This document shows positions 44,403 to 52,102 of a stretch of DNA of 64,000 bases, piece after piece; the first letter of the stretch is position 1, and every line of letters begins with the position of its first letter. The translations under genes and the position numbers were made by a program. The notes under the pieces are model-generated. The model did no database searches and was not told the origin of the DNA. It was given only the letters and a program-made list of their open reading frames with translations. The DNA is from Paraburkholderia ultramafica (GTDB lineage Bacteria; Pseudomonadota; Gammaproteobacteria; Burkholderiales; Burkholderiaceae): contig NZ_CADIKK010000014.1 of NCBI RefSeq assembly GCF_902859915.1, positions 1 through 64,000 on the forward strand. The letters are read 5' to 3'.

Positions 44403-45684
44403 CGGCTATGCGTTCACTCTTCAAGCTAACATTGCGATTCGGTGGAGTAGCCATTGCGCCACAAGACGCGGCCGTCTCTTGGAACTGTTCAGAATTTGCT
44501 GTTATTCCGGTGCCGGAAAGCTCTGCAAGCGTCTTGCATCCATTGGTCAGATGCCTGAAGCTTCGAAGGAGGCTAACCGCGATCAATGGCTGGAAGGCAT
44601 CGGGATGCATCTCGCCAGATTCTGCTGCAAATGTGACCGCGACATCGCTCGCAAAAATGTCGAGAGCAATCTGACTGACGACTTCGGGAATGACTGCGTT
44701 TGGGCTGGCCGGCGCGGTGGCGGAGTTAGTTTGCATCGACGCAAGTTTGCTTTCACGCTCGCCGGATAGTGCTCCGATGGGCGGCCGACACAAATCTCTG
44801 CATGCTTTCGAAAGCTTGACGGCGACGTCGGTCAGAATGCCGGAGATCTGCAGATATGGGGCGCAGTCTTGGGTTCTTTCGACCCGAGTAGATCCAACAC
44901 TCAACCCGAGCCCGGTCATTGCGTTCAGTGCATCAACCGCTTTAGCTGCATATTCGGGATGGGCCCTAAGACCCGCGCCAATCGCAGTCGCCCCCACGTA
45001 TATCTCACGAATCATCGCGGATGTCTCTCGCAACCTGGCTATCTGTTCGTCCAGCATCATCGCGTGCGTCAGAAATTTGAAACCCGGCGCCATGTGGCCT
45101 GCATCGAATAGCCGGATGGTGCAGTCGAGCTTCAGCAAATCACGGCGTTCCTCGGCCTTTTTCGCGAAGGCGGACCGCAACGCATCCATCTCGTAACACA
45201 GGCGTTCGATCGCAAAGCAGATCGAGATCCGAAGAGCGGTCGGGTAGACGTTGCCGGATCCAAGAGTCAGGTGCGCGCTCGGATTCAGATGAGCATATTC
45301 ACCGCGCCGATGACCCAAGAGTTCAAGAGCGCGATTGCATATCACCTCGTTCGCGTTCATGTCGGCCTGACTGCCAGCGCTGCCTTGAATCATGTCCACG
45401 ACGAACTGGTCATGCAAGCGCCCGTTGCGTACGTCGCCGCAAGCGGCGACGATCGCGTCGCTTAGTGCCGGTTCAACTAAATGCAGGTCGGCATTGACTT
45501 GCGCCACAGCCTGCTTGACCGCCGCGAGCGCATTCAACAGGTCTGGGTGTGCGGCTAGCGGCGTCCCTGATATCTGACAGCTCTCGACGGCGCGAAGCGT
45601 GTGAATGCCATAGTACGCGTCCTCCGGTACTTCCCGCTCGCCCAACGAATCACATTCAACGCGGAAACCTGGTCTGGTAATCAC
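44368..45684 (-). CDS. Aspartase/fumarase-superfamily protein with degenerate active site
   Basis: A 438-aa aspartate ammonia-lyase homologue, clear from VPEDAYYGIHTLRAVESCQIS, GRLHDQFVVDMIQGSAG, NANEVICNRALELLGHRRG and NAVIPEVVSQIALDIFASD. All three substrate loops are changed. GxAGTSTNMN is GSAGSQADMN (residues 101-110). The GQSTND loop is shortened to GSGN (142-145). The mobile GSSIMPAKVNP loop is NSATAPASPNA (320-330). About 45 C-terminal residues of the family are missing. Yet the frame is intact and an AGGAGGG site lies 6 nt before the GTG start. It therefore looks like an expressed pseudoenzyme rather than a dead gene. Its end overlaps the toxin-like gene. Confidence 0.75.
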   Translation of the reverse strand: MITRPGFRVECDSLGEREVPEDAYYGIHTLRAVESCQISGTPLAAHPDLLNALAAVKQAVAQVNADLHLVEPALSDAIVAACGDVRNGRLHDQFVVDMIQGSAGSQADMNANEVICNRALELLGHRRGEYAHLNPSAHLTLGSGNVYPTALRISICFAIERLCYEMDALRSAFAKKAEERRDLLKLDCTIRLFDAGHMAPGFKFLTHAMMLDEQIARLRETSAMIREIYVGATAIGAGLRAHPEYAAKAVDALNAMTGLGLSVGSTRVERTQDCAPYLQISGILTDVAVKLSKACRDLCRPPIGALSGERESKLASMQTNSATAPASPNAVIPEVVSQIALDIFASDVAVTFAAESGEMHPDAFQPLIAVSLLRSFRHLTNGCKTLAELSGTGITANSEQFQETAASCGAMATPPNRNVSLKSERIADAHPGWNGTEN

Positions 45685-45752
45685 CGTATTCCCTCCTGAT
45701 TACGAGCGCGCGTGCCTAACAACACGCAACCAGCGAACAGTGACTGCTCTGC

Positions 45753-46364
45753 CTATTGAAGGCAGACCTGGTTCAGGTCGACGGTTCGTCGATACACGTT
45801 CCGGCTGAGCCAGGGCACGAAGGTATATTCGACGTAGGCATTGGCGCCGACATAGATCCAGTTATGCAGCTTGTTCAACATATGAGGTCCTTGGCAGCCG
45901 TCGCGAGACGGCGATCTTGTGAAAATCGGGATACAGCATATGAAGCTCCGCCGCTGTGCGGGAAACGAATCGGAGCGTACAGTCCCGGCATAGAGACAGG
46001 CGAGGAAATACGCCTTCGTTACGCAGTCGATCACTACCACGCAGCCGAGGAGCGCGGACTGGTCAAAGGCCACTGGGGTCGACGGGGCAAGCGCAAAAAC
46101 GCTCATCGCGCACAGGAACGAGAAAACCGTAGCGGCATGGCGAACTCTGACCAGCGATGCAATGCCGGCGCCCAACAACACCAGTCTTGCCGACAAAGCG
46201 GCAGCGAATGCCGCTTCACTGATGGTCCAAAGAAAGTCCAACGCTGTCTCGATCAGTGTCCACGAGCACACGACAAGCGTCGCAGCAATGACAGCGGATC
46301 TGGCTTTCCGCCATTTGGTGCTATGACGCCAAGGATGCGCCTGTGCTAGCTGCAACATCTTCAT
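45753..46364 (-). CDS. Putative four-span membrane protein
   Basis: From MKMLQLAQAHPWRHSTKW the protein has four likely helices: SAVIAATLVVCSWTLIETAL, AAFAAALSARLVLLGAGIAS, AATVFSFLCAMSVFALA and SALLGCVVVIDCVTKAYFLA. A non-membrane tail of about 75 residues follows, ending NVYRRTVDLNQVCLQ. The frame is open to 46475 and several ATGs (46475, 46430, 46388, 46364) are possible; none has a strong ribosome binding site. The tail has atypical composition and may be a fusion or frameshift product. It lies 69 bp upstream of the aspartase-like gene on the same strand. No family recognised. Confidence 0.45.
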   Translation of the reverse strand: MKMLQLAQAHPWRHSTKWRKARSAVIAATLVVCSWTLIETALDFLWTISEAAFAAALSARLVLLGAGIASLVRVRHAATVFSFLCAMSVFALAPSTPVAFDQSALLGCVVVIDCVTKAYFLACLYAGTVRSDSFPAQRRSFICCIPIFTRSPSRDGCQGPHMLNKLHNWIYVGANAYVEYTFVPWLSRNVYRRTVDLNQVCLQ

Positions 46365-46732
46365 TCGTGTTCGTTCGCCAAAAAACATGGATTTCTCAAC
46401 AAGAATGGTGCGTGACACAATCACGATCATTGGCTTTTCATATCGTTGCCCGGTTTTCACGCATCGCCGGGGCATGCAGGCCGCACGGATACCGCTGGAC
46501 GATTAAGTCTCGGATGCCGACGCATAAACCAGATTTCGTGGGGCGGGCGCTCTGCGAATGCGCGCCGTCCATGTCCCTCACAATAGACGCCGGGGACGCT
46601 GGAATCTATCGTACGGTCGGTTATGGCGTATTCACCTGCAGGGTCCAAAGCCTATACGCCGGTATCGCGCGCACAGTGAAGCGTATGGGTCCGAGGCATC
46701 GACTCCACTTTATTGGTGGAAGGCGCACAAAG
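46365..46732. other. Region without a convincing gene
   Basis: Open frames cross this stretch on both strands, but none has a good start or a recognisable product. Third-position bias is weak compared with the chromosome backbone, as in the rest of the 42-51 kb segment. It may contain decayed sequence. Confidence 0.3.
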
Positions 46733-46921
46733 CTAGCCCGTCAGCGCAAAGCTGATTTCCCGAATGGGCGCTTCTGTGCGCGGTTGGACTTCAGTAGCGT
46801 TGCACCTGGCTGGAGTCGCCCGTTTCCGCAGAAGTACCAGCCATATGCCTGTGCCCACCATCTGTAAGTCAACCGCCGATGCGACCAGAAAGCCCCCCAC
46901 CGCATACCACGAACGCCACAT
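46733..46921 (-). CDS. Small membrane protein, hypothetical (62 aa)
   Basis: MWRSWYAVGGFLVASAVDLQ runs on to VGTGIWLVLLRKRA, giving one or two short hydrophobic segments, then a polar tail ending REISFALTG. Codon use in this frame looks coding, but the ribosome binding site (GCGAG) is weak. It overlaps the start of the plus-strand gene at 46879 by 43 bp, so one of the two starts may be wrong. Confidence 0.35.
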   Translation of the reverse strand: MWRSWYAVGGFLVASAVDLQMVGTGIWLVLLRKRATPARCNATEVQPRTEAPIREISFALTG

Positions 46922-47217
46922 TTGCTCGCATTCATTTGCGCGACAAAACCGAATTCGCGATTGCCGCACCCCTGTTGCTATGGCATCTGACGACGATTGG
47001 ACGCGACAAAAATCTGCGAGAGCAAATCGCGATGCTTTATGCGCGCACGATGTTTGACCACTCGCTCATTATCGATTGTCTCGGTGAACTCAAAGTAATG
47101 GGGGCACTTGAGCACGTCCTTCACGACGGCTTGACGGGTGCTCTTACCGTGACGGACTTGGGCGTCCAACTCGCGGCGGGCGTCTATCAACTGCACGGCG
47201 AGGATCGGCGCCCGTGA
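46879..47217 (+). CDS. Hypothetical helical protein (112 aa)
   Basis: After a Pro-rich start, the sequence FARIHLRDKTEFAIAAPLLL, EQIAMLYARTMFDHSLIIDC, GELKVMGALEHVLHD and LTVTDLGVQLAAGVYQLHGE looks like a folded, mostly helical domain. The last part is reminiscent of a winged-helix wing (ALTVTDLGVQLA). No family is recognised. No clear ribosome binding site supports the ATG at 46879, and a later start is possible. It lies 68 bp before a GIY-YIG-like gene on the same strand. Confidence 0.4.
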   Translation: MRPESPPPHTTNATFARIHLRDKTEFAIAAPLLLWHLTTIGRDKNLREQIAMLYARTMFDHSLIIDCLGELKVMGALEHVLHDGLTGALTVTDLGVQLAAGVYQLHGEDRRP

Positions 47218-47285
47218 AAGGCAAGATTGAGACCATCGGTTCACCCCGTATTGCGCGCGAAACAGGCTGAAAGCGGTCGAAAGCC

Positions 47286-47705
47286 TTGGAATGGACATTT
47301 CATGTCTATGCCATTCGCCTGGTTAACGGCAACTATCATGTTGGTCTCACACGAGGCAGACTGAGTGAACGGATTGTCCAACGTGGGGCGCGACACAAGG
47401 CCGCTTGGCCCCGGATCCACCCGCCGATAGCACTCGTTGAATGCGTGGACACGCGGACGCAGGATTCCAAGTCCGCAACGTCCCGTCAGAACGTTGTGAC
47501 CTGGCTATATATGCTGCGATATGGGTGGCAAAAGGTGCGAGGAGGATTCTTTTCGAGTCCGGATGAAAAAATTACGCGTCGAAATCTCGAAATCTGGTCG
47601 CGCACGGATACGTCGATGCACCTCAGGCGACGCGTTGATTCGCAGTTGAAGCAAAGCATTTTCCCGGTATATGTGACGTCATCGGCATTGAATCCGGACG
47701 GCTAG
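47286..47705 (+). CDS. GIY-YIG-like nuclease-fold protein (139 aa)
   Basis: The N-terminus WTFHVYAIRLVNGNYHVGLTRGRLSERI follows the GIY-YIG pattern: a Y-V-Y strand, then NYHVG in place of YYVG, then an Arg-containing helix. The mid-region WPRIHPPIALVECVDT and the YGWQKVRGGFFSSPDEKITRRN segment are found in small stand-alone GIY-YIG-like proteins. Catalytic Glu is not obvious, so activity is uncertain. The frame starts with TTG at 47286 and has no in-frame ATG before the domain. It may cut or bind DNA, and its genomic setting is accessory. Confidence 0.5.
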   Translation: MEWTFHVYAIRLVNGNYHVGLTRGRLSERIVQRGARHKAAWPRIHPPIALVECVDTRTQDSKSATSRQNVVTWLYMLRYGWQKVRGGFFSSPDEKITRRNLEIWSRTDTSMHLRRRVDSQLKQSIFPVYVTSSALNPDG

Positions 47706-47801
47706 CGATCTCGATCAGAGAACCGGCGACACGCAGTCTGAGCTCAAGAGTGATGTCGGCAGAGTACTCGTTCGTGGAATTGAAGCCTCCGGAAAATTCA
47801 T

Positions 47802-47830
47802 AAAAAAGCGGGGGCTTTGCAGCCCCCGCC
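47802..47830 (-). terminator. Rho-independent terminator (minus strand)
   Basis: On the minus strand GGCGGGGGCT pairs with AGCCCCCGC around a short loop and is followed by TTTTTT. It would end the transcript carrying the D-Ala-D-Ala carboxypeptidase gene and the small gene after it. Confidence 0.85.
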
Positions 47831-47946
47831 AAACGCCAGGCCTTGGTCTTCAGCCTATTCTCTCTCCTCTTGCTACGCACAGGACTGGGTTTCAACCTGC
47901 GCGCATCGTTTTTTGTAGTGATTTACACGTACTATCATGAATTCGT

Positions 47947-48144
47947 TCACGTCAATGCGCTGCCGTACCGCATAGATGGAAAAATACAATAAGGAAAAGT
48001 CGCGATCGCTTTTGCTCCGTTCAAGGCCCTGGACCAGGCATCTTCCAGCAATTGACAATCTCGGGTGAAATCGGTCGGGTCAGCAAAGTTCGGTTCCGGT
48101 TCGCTGTCTTCCGGCAGTATCGCCTCCGAGGGGTTTATAGCCAT
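47947..48144 (-). CDS. Hypothetical small acidic protein (65 aa)
   Basis: Its ATG follows the stop codon of the carboxypeptidase gene with no gap (TAA-ATG), so the two are probably cotranslated. The sequence begins MAINPSEAILPEDSEPEPNF, then DFTRDCQLLEDAWSRALNGA. No membrane segment or known domain. The last 20 residues look less convincing, and a frame change near 47990 is possible. Confidence 0.4.
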   Translation of the reverse strand: MAINPSEAILPEDSEPEPNFADPTDFTRDCQLLEDAWSRALNGAKAIATFPYCIFPSMRYGSALT

Positions 48145-49323
48145 TTACGCCTTCGCCCCGAATAGCAGCAGCAGCGAGTCCCATGCGCGGCTGGCGAATC
48201 CGGCCTGCGGTACTGCCTCCAGCGCAATCAGCGGTGTTTGCGCGACCACCTTGCCGTTTACGACCAGTGCGACCGTGCCGACGCGCTGCCTGTCGGCGAG
48301 CGGCGCAACCAGTGGTGAGTCGAGCGTGATTCGGGGAACGACCTTGATACTGGCATCGGACGGTATCGTCGCAAAGAAGTCGCCTTCTATGCCGGTTTTT
48401 ACAGTCAGAAGCGTCCCCTTGTAGACGCGTGCTGTCTGGACGAGCTGTCCTGCGCGGTACGGCCGTACTTCCTCGAATGCATGGAATGCAAAGTCAAGCA
48501 TCTTCAGACTGTCGCGTTCGCGGTCGGATCCCGTCGGTTCTCCCATTACAACGGTGATGATGCGTTGCGTCGTGCCCGGCGTGCCCGACACCGGACGTCT
48601 CGCGCTGGCGATCAGGCAATATCCCGCGGTCTGGGTGTGTCCTGTTTTGAGGCCGTCGACACTTGGATCGAGCCAAAGCAATCGATTCCGGTTTGACTGC
48701 CGGATGTGGTCGTATGTGAAGCTCCTGGCGGAGAAAATCAGGTAGTACTCCGGAAAGTCATTGATCAGGTGTGTGGCGAGTAACGCGAGATCTCCGGCGC
48801 TGGAGTAGTGATTCGGATCAGGCATGCCGTTTACGTCGGCAAAATGCGTGTGAGTCATGCCGAGGTGCTGCGCCTCGCTATTCATCAGGTTGACGAACTG
48901 CGCCTGGTTCCCGCCGACCACCTCCGACAGTGCAATAGCTGCATCGTTGCCCGACTGGACAATCAGCCCGTACAGCAGATCGTGAATGGTCACCGGCTGG
49001 TTCGGCGCAATGAACATGCGCGATTCGTCCGATCGGACAGCACGCACGGCATCGCTTGGCAGCACAATCTGGTCTAGCGAGATTTTCTTCGAATGCAGCG
49101 CCTGAAACACCAGGTACGCGGTCATCAGCTTGGTCAGGGACGCTGGCTCGGCGCGTGAGTCGGCATTCGACGAGGCGAGCACCTGCTGGTTGGCCGCGTC
49201 CATGATGACCCAAGAGCGCGCGAGCAGTCCGGGCGCCGCAACCTGTGCGAACGAAGTCGCGCTGGCCACCGATAGCAGTGCCGCAACGAACGCGCTTGTG
49301 GCTGACGTGAATGAATCGCGCAT
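48145..49323 (-). CDS. D-alanyl-D-alanine carboxypeptidase (PBP5/6, DacC-like)
   Basis: A 392-aa S11 peptidase with a signal peptide (AFVAALLSVASATSFAQ). The active-site set is SLTK (Ser62, Lys65), SGN in LIVQSGNDAAIA and KTG in DGLKTGHTQTAGY. A C-terminal beta domain (VKTGIEGDFFATIPSDAS) and a terminal amphipathic helix (SRAWDSLLLLFGAKA) that anchors such enzymes to the inner membrane follow. It removes the terminal D-Ala from peptidoglycan pentapeptides. It lies in the accessory segment with an adjoining small gene and its own terminator, so it is likely an extra copy of a housekeeping function. Confidence 0.92.
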   Translation of the reverse strand: MRDSFTSATSAFVAALLSVASATSFAQVAAPGLLARSWVIMDAANQQVLASSNADSRAEPASLTKLMTAYLVFQALHSKKISLDQIVLPSDAVRAVRSDESRMFIAPNQPVTIHDLLYGLIVQSGNDAAIALSEVVGGNQAQFVNLMNSEAQHLGMTHTHFADVNGMPDPNHYSSAGDLALLATHLINDFPEYYLIFSARSFTYDHIRQSNRNRLLWLDPSVDGLKTGHTQTAGYCLIASARRPVSGTPGTTQRIITVVMGEPTGSDRERDSLKMLDFAFHAFEEVRPYRAGQLVQTARVYKGTLLTVKTGIEGDFFATIPSDASIKVVPRITLDSPLVAPLADRQRVGTVALVVNGKVVAQTPLIALEAVPQAGFASRAWDSLLLLFGAKA

Positions 49324-49411
49324 AAATTCCGGCTAAGTGGAATGGGACCAGCGTGGTTCTGGAACGCGACGGCTGCAACTGACAGTCGCAGCCGTCCGCG
49401 ACGACTACCGA

Positions 49412-50359
49412 TTAGCGTGCGAACTGGATGTCCAGCGAACGCAGGTACGTCTGGAGCCCAGCGTCCTGGAGGGGAATCACGTGGGCAAGTTTATCCGACT
49501 CGTTGAAATGGGCGTGCCAGTAGCCCGGCGGCGTCACGAAAGCCATACCCGGCTCCCAGTCGACCCGGACGGGATCGACGATATTGCCATCGGCGTCCAG
49601 TTCGGTACCGACCAGCGTGTAGACGCCCGGCTTGCAATCAGGAATGAAGTCGAGCGCGATCGACTGATGGCGGTGGGGTTTTTGGGAAGTATTCGGCGCA
49701 ACAGCACCGAACATTGCCCACATCGAATGAGTCACTGTGCGCGTTTGCGGGAAGTGGGTATTGCCGAGCAGAATGCTCACGCGATTGCGCTGGCCCGCTC
49801 CCGGTGCTGTGGCTACCTTCTGCAGTTCTTCCTGTGCGCGGGCAGCGGGATACAACGTCGGGGTGAAGCGGGCACGCGCCGTTTCAACGCCGAGGTAGGC
49901 AAGCAACGGCGCGTCGTTGACATAGTAGAGGCGCGCGGTCGAGTCCGCTGCCAGAACGGTTTCAGCACCACCGGGAAGCGAAAAGAAGTCGCCCGTGGCG
50001 AACGTCAAGGAAACCTCCTTCTGAGCGACTGTGCCCGATCCGTCGAGGACGTAAAACACCTGTGAAGTCGCGTTCGGGTTCACGGACAGTTTTTCGCCCG
50101 CGACGATTCGCAGAAAATTGGCCATCAGCGCCGGACCGGTGGCCGGATAGTCACAGCCGAGATCCGAAGACAGATCAAGCGGCACGATACGCGTGGGGCC
50201 GCTGTCATACAGGGAGCCGAAGAATGAGCGATAGGGCACCCGGGAGATCAGCTTCGCGCCAATCGGATTTGCCGACGACGTGTATTCGAAGTACTCGGCA
50301 TCGCGGGTAACTTCATCGTCAGTCAGTTGAAGCGTCGAATAAGCGGTTTTTTCAAGCAT
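49412..50359 (-). CDS. Cupin-domain protein
   Basis: A 315-aa protein with two cupin-like barrels. The first is around ANFLRIVAGEKLSVNPNATS and FYVLDGSGTV...FATGDFFSLPGG. The second has SQKPHRHQSIALDFIPDCKP and WEPGMAFVTPPGYWHAHFNE, which supplies His residues for a metal site; the first barrel lacks them. Possible roles include dioxygenase, isomerase or sugar/oxo-acid binding. AGGAG precedes the ATG. A LysR-type regulator lies divergently 757 bp upstream and may control it. There is no signal peptide. Confidence 0.75.
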   Translation of the reverse strand: MLEKTAYSTLQLTDDEVTRDAEYFEYTSSANPIGAKLISRVPYRSFFGSLYDSGPTRIVPLDLSSDLGCDYPATGPALMANFLRIVAGEKLSVNPNATSQVFYVLDGSGTVAQKEVSLTFATGDFFSLPGGAETVLAADSTARLYYVNDAPLLAYLGVETARARFTPTLYPAARAQEELQKVATAPGAGQRNRVSILLGNTHFPQTRTVTHSMWAMFGAVAPNTSQKPHRHQSIALDFIPDCKPGVYTLVGTELDADGNIVDPVRVDWEPGMAFVTPPGYWHAHFNESDKLAHVIPLQDAGLQTYLRSLDIQFAR

Positions 50360-51115
50360 GGTAGAAACTCCTGAAGGGACACACGTAGTTCTGACAGCGG
50401 CACTCGCTGATGCGTGGGGTTGGGATCAACTATAGGACCAAGCTTCACCAGACAGAATCACGCAAGCCAGAAATCAGCTTTGCACAAAAGGGATAACCAT
50501 CGTGCTCCTTTTCTTTTACATTGGTTGAACGCGGTTCCAGCGATGCTTTGCGCGACCCCGGAGCAGAAGCAGATCGGACCACGTTAGTCACTCGGACACT
50601 TGAGCACTTATTCCGTGATGCACTTAATCAGACCTTCTTCACAACGATATCGTCCTTCGCCATGGCTGGCGCGTGCGATGTTCTGTTGTGGGTCCGTCGT
50701 CATTTGCGTCTGGTATGGAATTTCACATGACCGGGACGCCGCCAATTTGCATCAGGCGGATCTTCTTTCATCGCAGCCTGATGCGGAGCGTCTTCTGGTG
50801 GGTGACATGCTCCAATTGTGCGAACCTTCGGTTTCGCGCGGGCGATCGCGCCACGGCTTACGTGGCGGTTCACGAATCGTCCCGCCGCATCGGGAGCGGA
50901 CCGGAAAGGGTCGTCTTGTGACGACGCGTCGCGACAGCCAGCGCGAACCGCTTCCTCCTGGCTATGTCCGGTCGCTGACGGACACGAAGCAGTGGACATA
51001 GCGAATCCTGGCCGACATAGATAGAATCAAGGCCGCCAGGGCGTCATGGGAACTGCGACGCGACCCTTGAACAAGGGGCCAGGCCATGCGGCTTCACCTT
51101 CGCGAGAACTGCCCA
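50360..51115. other. Long intergenic region between cupin and LysR genes
   Basis: 756 bp without a gene I can support. Short open frames exist on both strands, but none has a convincing start, third-position bias or recognisable product. The two ends should hold the divergent promoters of the cupin and LysR genes. The middle may be decayed coding sequence. Confidence 0.35.
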
Positions 51116-52036
51116 ATGGATTATTTTTCAGCGATACGCGCCTTTCTTCACGCAGCCGAACTTGGGAGTTTCAGCAAGGCGGCGGGAAAGATCGAAGTCA
51201 AGACATCCACCGTTTCGCGCTACATCAATGAGCTCGAGAAAGACCTCGGCATTGCGCTATTCAACCGATCGACGCGCGGACTCGTGCTGACCGAAGGAGG
51301 GCGGGTCTTCCGCGAGCATGCGCAGGTTGCCATGAAGAGCCTGGAGGAAGCACGTGAGATCACCGCATCACTTAACAGTTCTCCCCAAGGACTCTTGCGT
51401 GTGACGATGCCACGATCGTTTGGTCGCAGGCATGTGATCGCCCATCTTCCGGAATTCATGGATCGCTACCCAAGGATCGACGTCGATGGCGTCGTGACTG
51501 ACGATGTTCTCAACATCATCGATTCGGGTATTGACCTTGCGATCAGGATCGGCGTGCTGCCGGATTCGCAACTGATGGCGCGCCAACTCGCGGTGCATCG
51601 AAGAATCGTCTGCGCGAGCCCAGGTTACCTGGCCAGGCATGGAACCCCCGCGTCGCCGAAGGAACTCGTTGACCACGAGACCCTGCGATTTCCGCTCACA
51701 CCCGACGACAAATGGTTGCTCGTCAACCGCGGCAGCGCAACGCACGGAGAAATCCCTGTCCAGCTACATGGACGTCTGCGTGTCGACGATACCGAAGCAA
51801 TGCTGGATCTTGCCGTTGCTGGCCAAGGGATAGCGATGTTGCCTACCTGGGCCATTCGGACTGTTTTCCGCGAAGGAAAGCTGGTTCAGATCCTACCTGA
51901 GTGGGAGGCGCAACCCACGAGAAGTGAACCAGCGATATGGGCCATCTATCCGCGTAAGAAGACGGTATCGTCGAAGGTCAGGGCGTTCATTGACTTCTAT
52001 GCAGACATCTTCCGCCGGGAAGGGCTGGTGCAATAG
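51116..52036 (+). CDS. LysR-family transcriptional regulator
   Basis: A 306-aa LTTR. The N-terminal winged helix-turn-helix reads FSAIRAFLHAAELGSFSKAA, TVSRYINELEKDLGIALFNR and GLVLTEGGRVF. The effector domain has LLRVTMPRSFGRRHVIAHLP, VDGVVTDDVLNIIDSGIDLA and QGIAMLPTWAI. This subgroup (CrgA/DsdC-like) often regulates adjacent catabolic genes. The ATG at 51116 fits the family start; an upstream in-frame ATG at 51086 adds ten residues. The nearest candidates for control are the divergent cupin gene and the YVTN propeller gene that converges from the other side. Confidence 0.92.
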   Translation: MDYFSAIRAFLHAAELGSFSKAAGKIEVKTSTVSRYINELEKDLGIALFNRSTRGLVLTEGGRVFREHAQVAMKSLEEAREITASLNSSPQGLLRVTMPRSFGRRHVIAHLPEFMDRYPRIDVDGVVTDDVLNIIDSGIDLAIRIGVLPDSQLMARQLAVHRRIVCASPGYLARHGTPASPKELVDHETLRFPLTPDDKWLLVNRGSATHGEIPVQLHGRLRVDDTEAMLDLAVAGQGIAMLPTWAIRTVFREGKLVQILPEWEAQPTRSEPAIWAIYPRKKTVSSKVRAFIDFYADIFRREGLVQ

Positions 52037-52102
52037 CCCCGGTTTGTGCCGATTGCGTTCTCGCTACCTTCTGTACACACCACCGCTCAGGTGGCCTCCG
52101 AC

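Noticed and set aside
45849..45960. Separate short peptide genes (MLYPDFHKIAVSRR and MLNKLHNWIYVGAN) inside the 45753-46364 gene
   Set aside because: Both have ATGs, but neither has a ribosome binding site or recognisable features; they overlap each other and the longer membrane-protein frame.
50700..50999. 99-codon minus-strand frame in the cupin/LysR gap
   Set aside because: No ribosome binding site, no conserved motif and no clear codon bias; overlapping plus-strand frames are equally poor.
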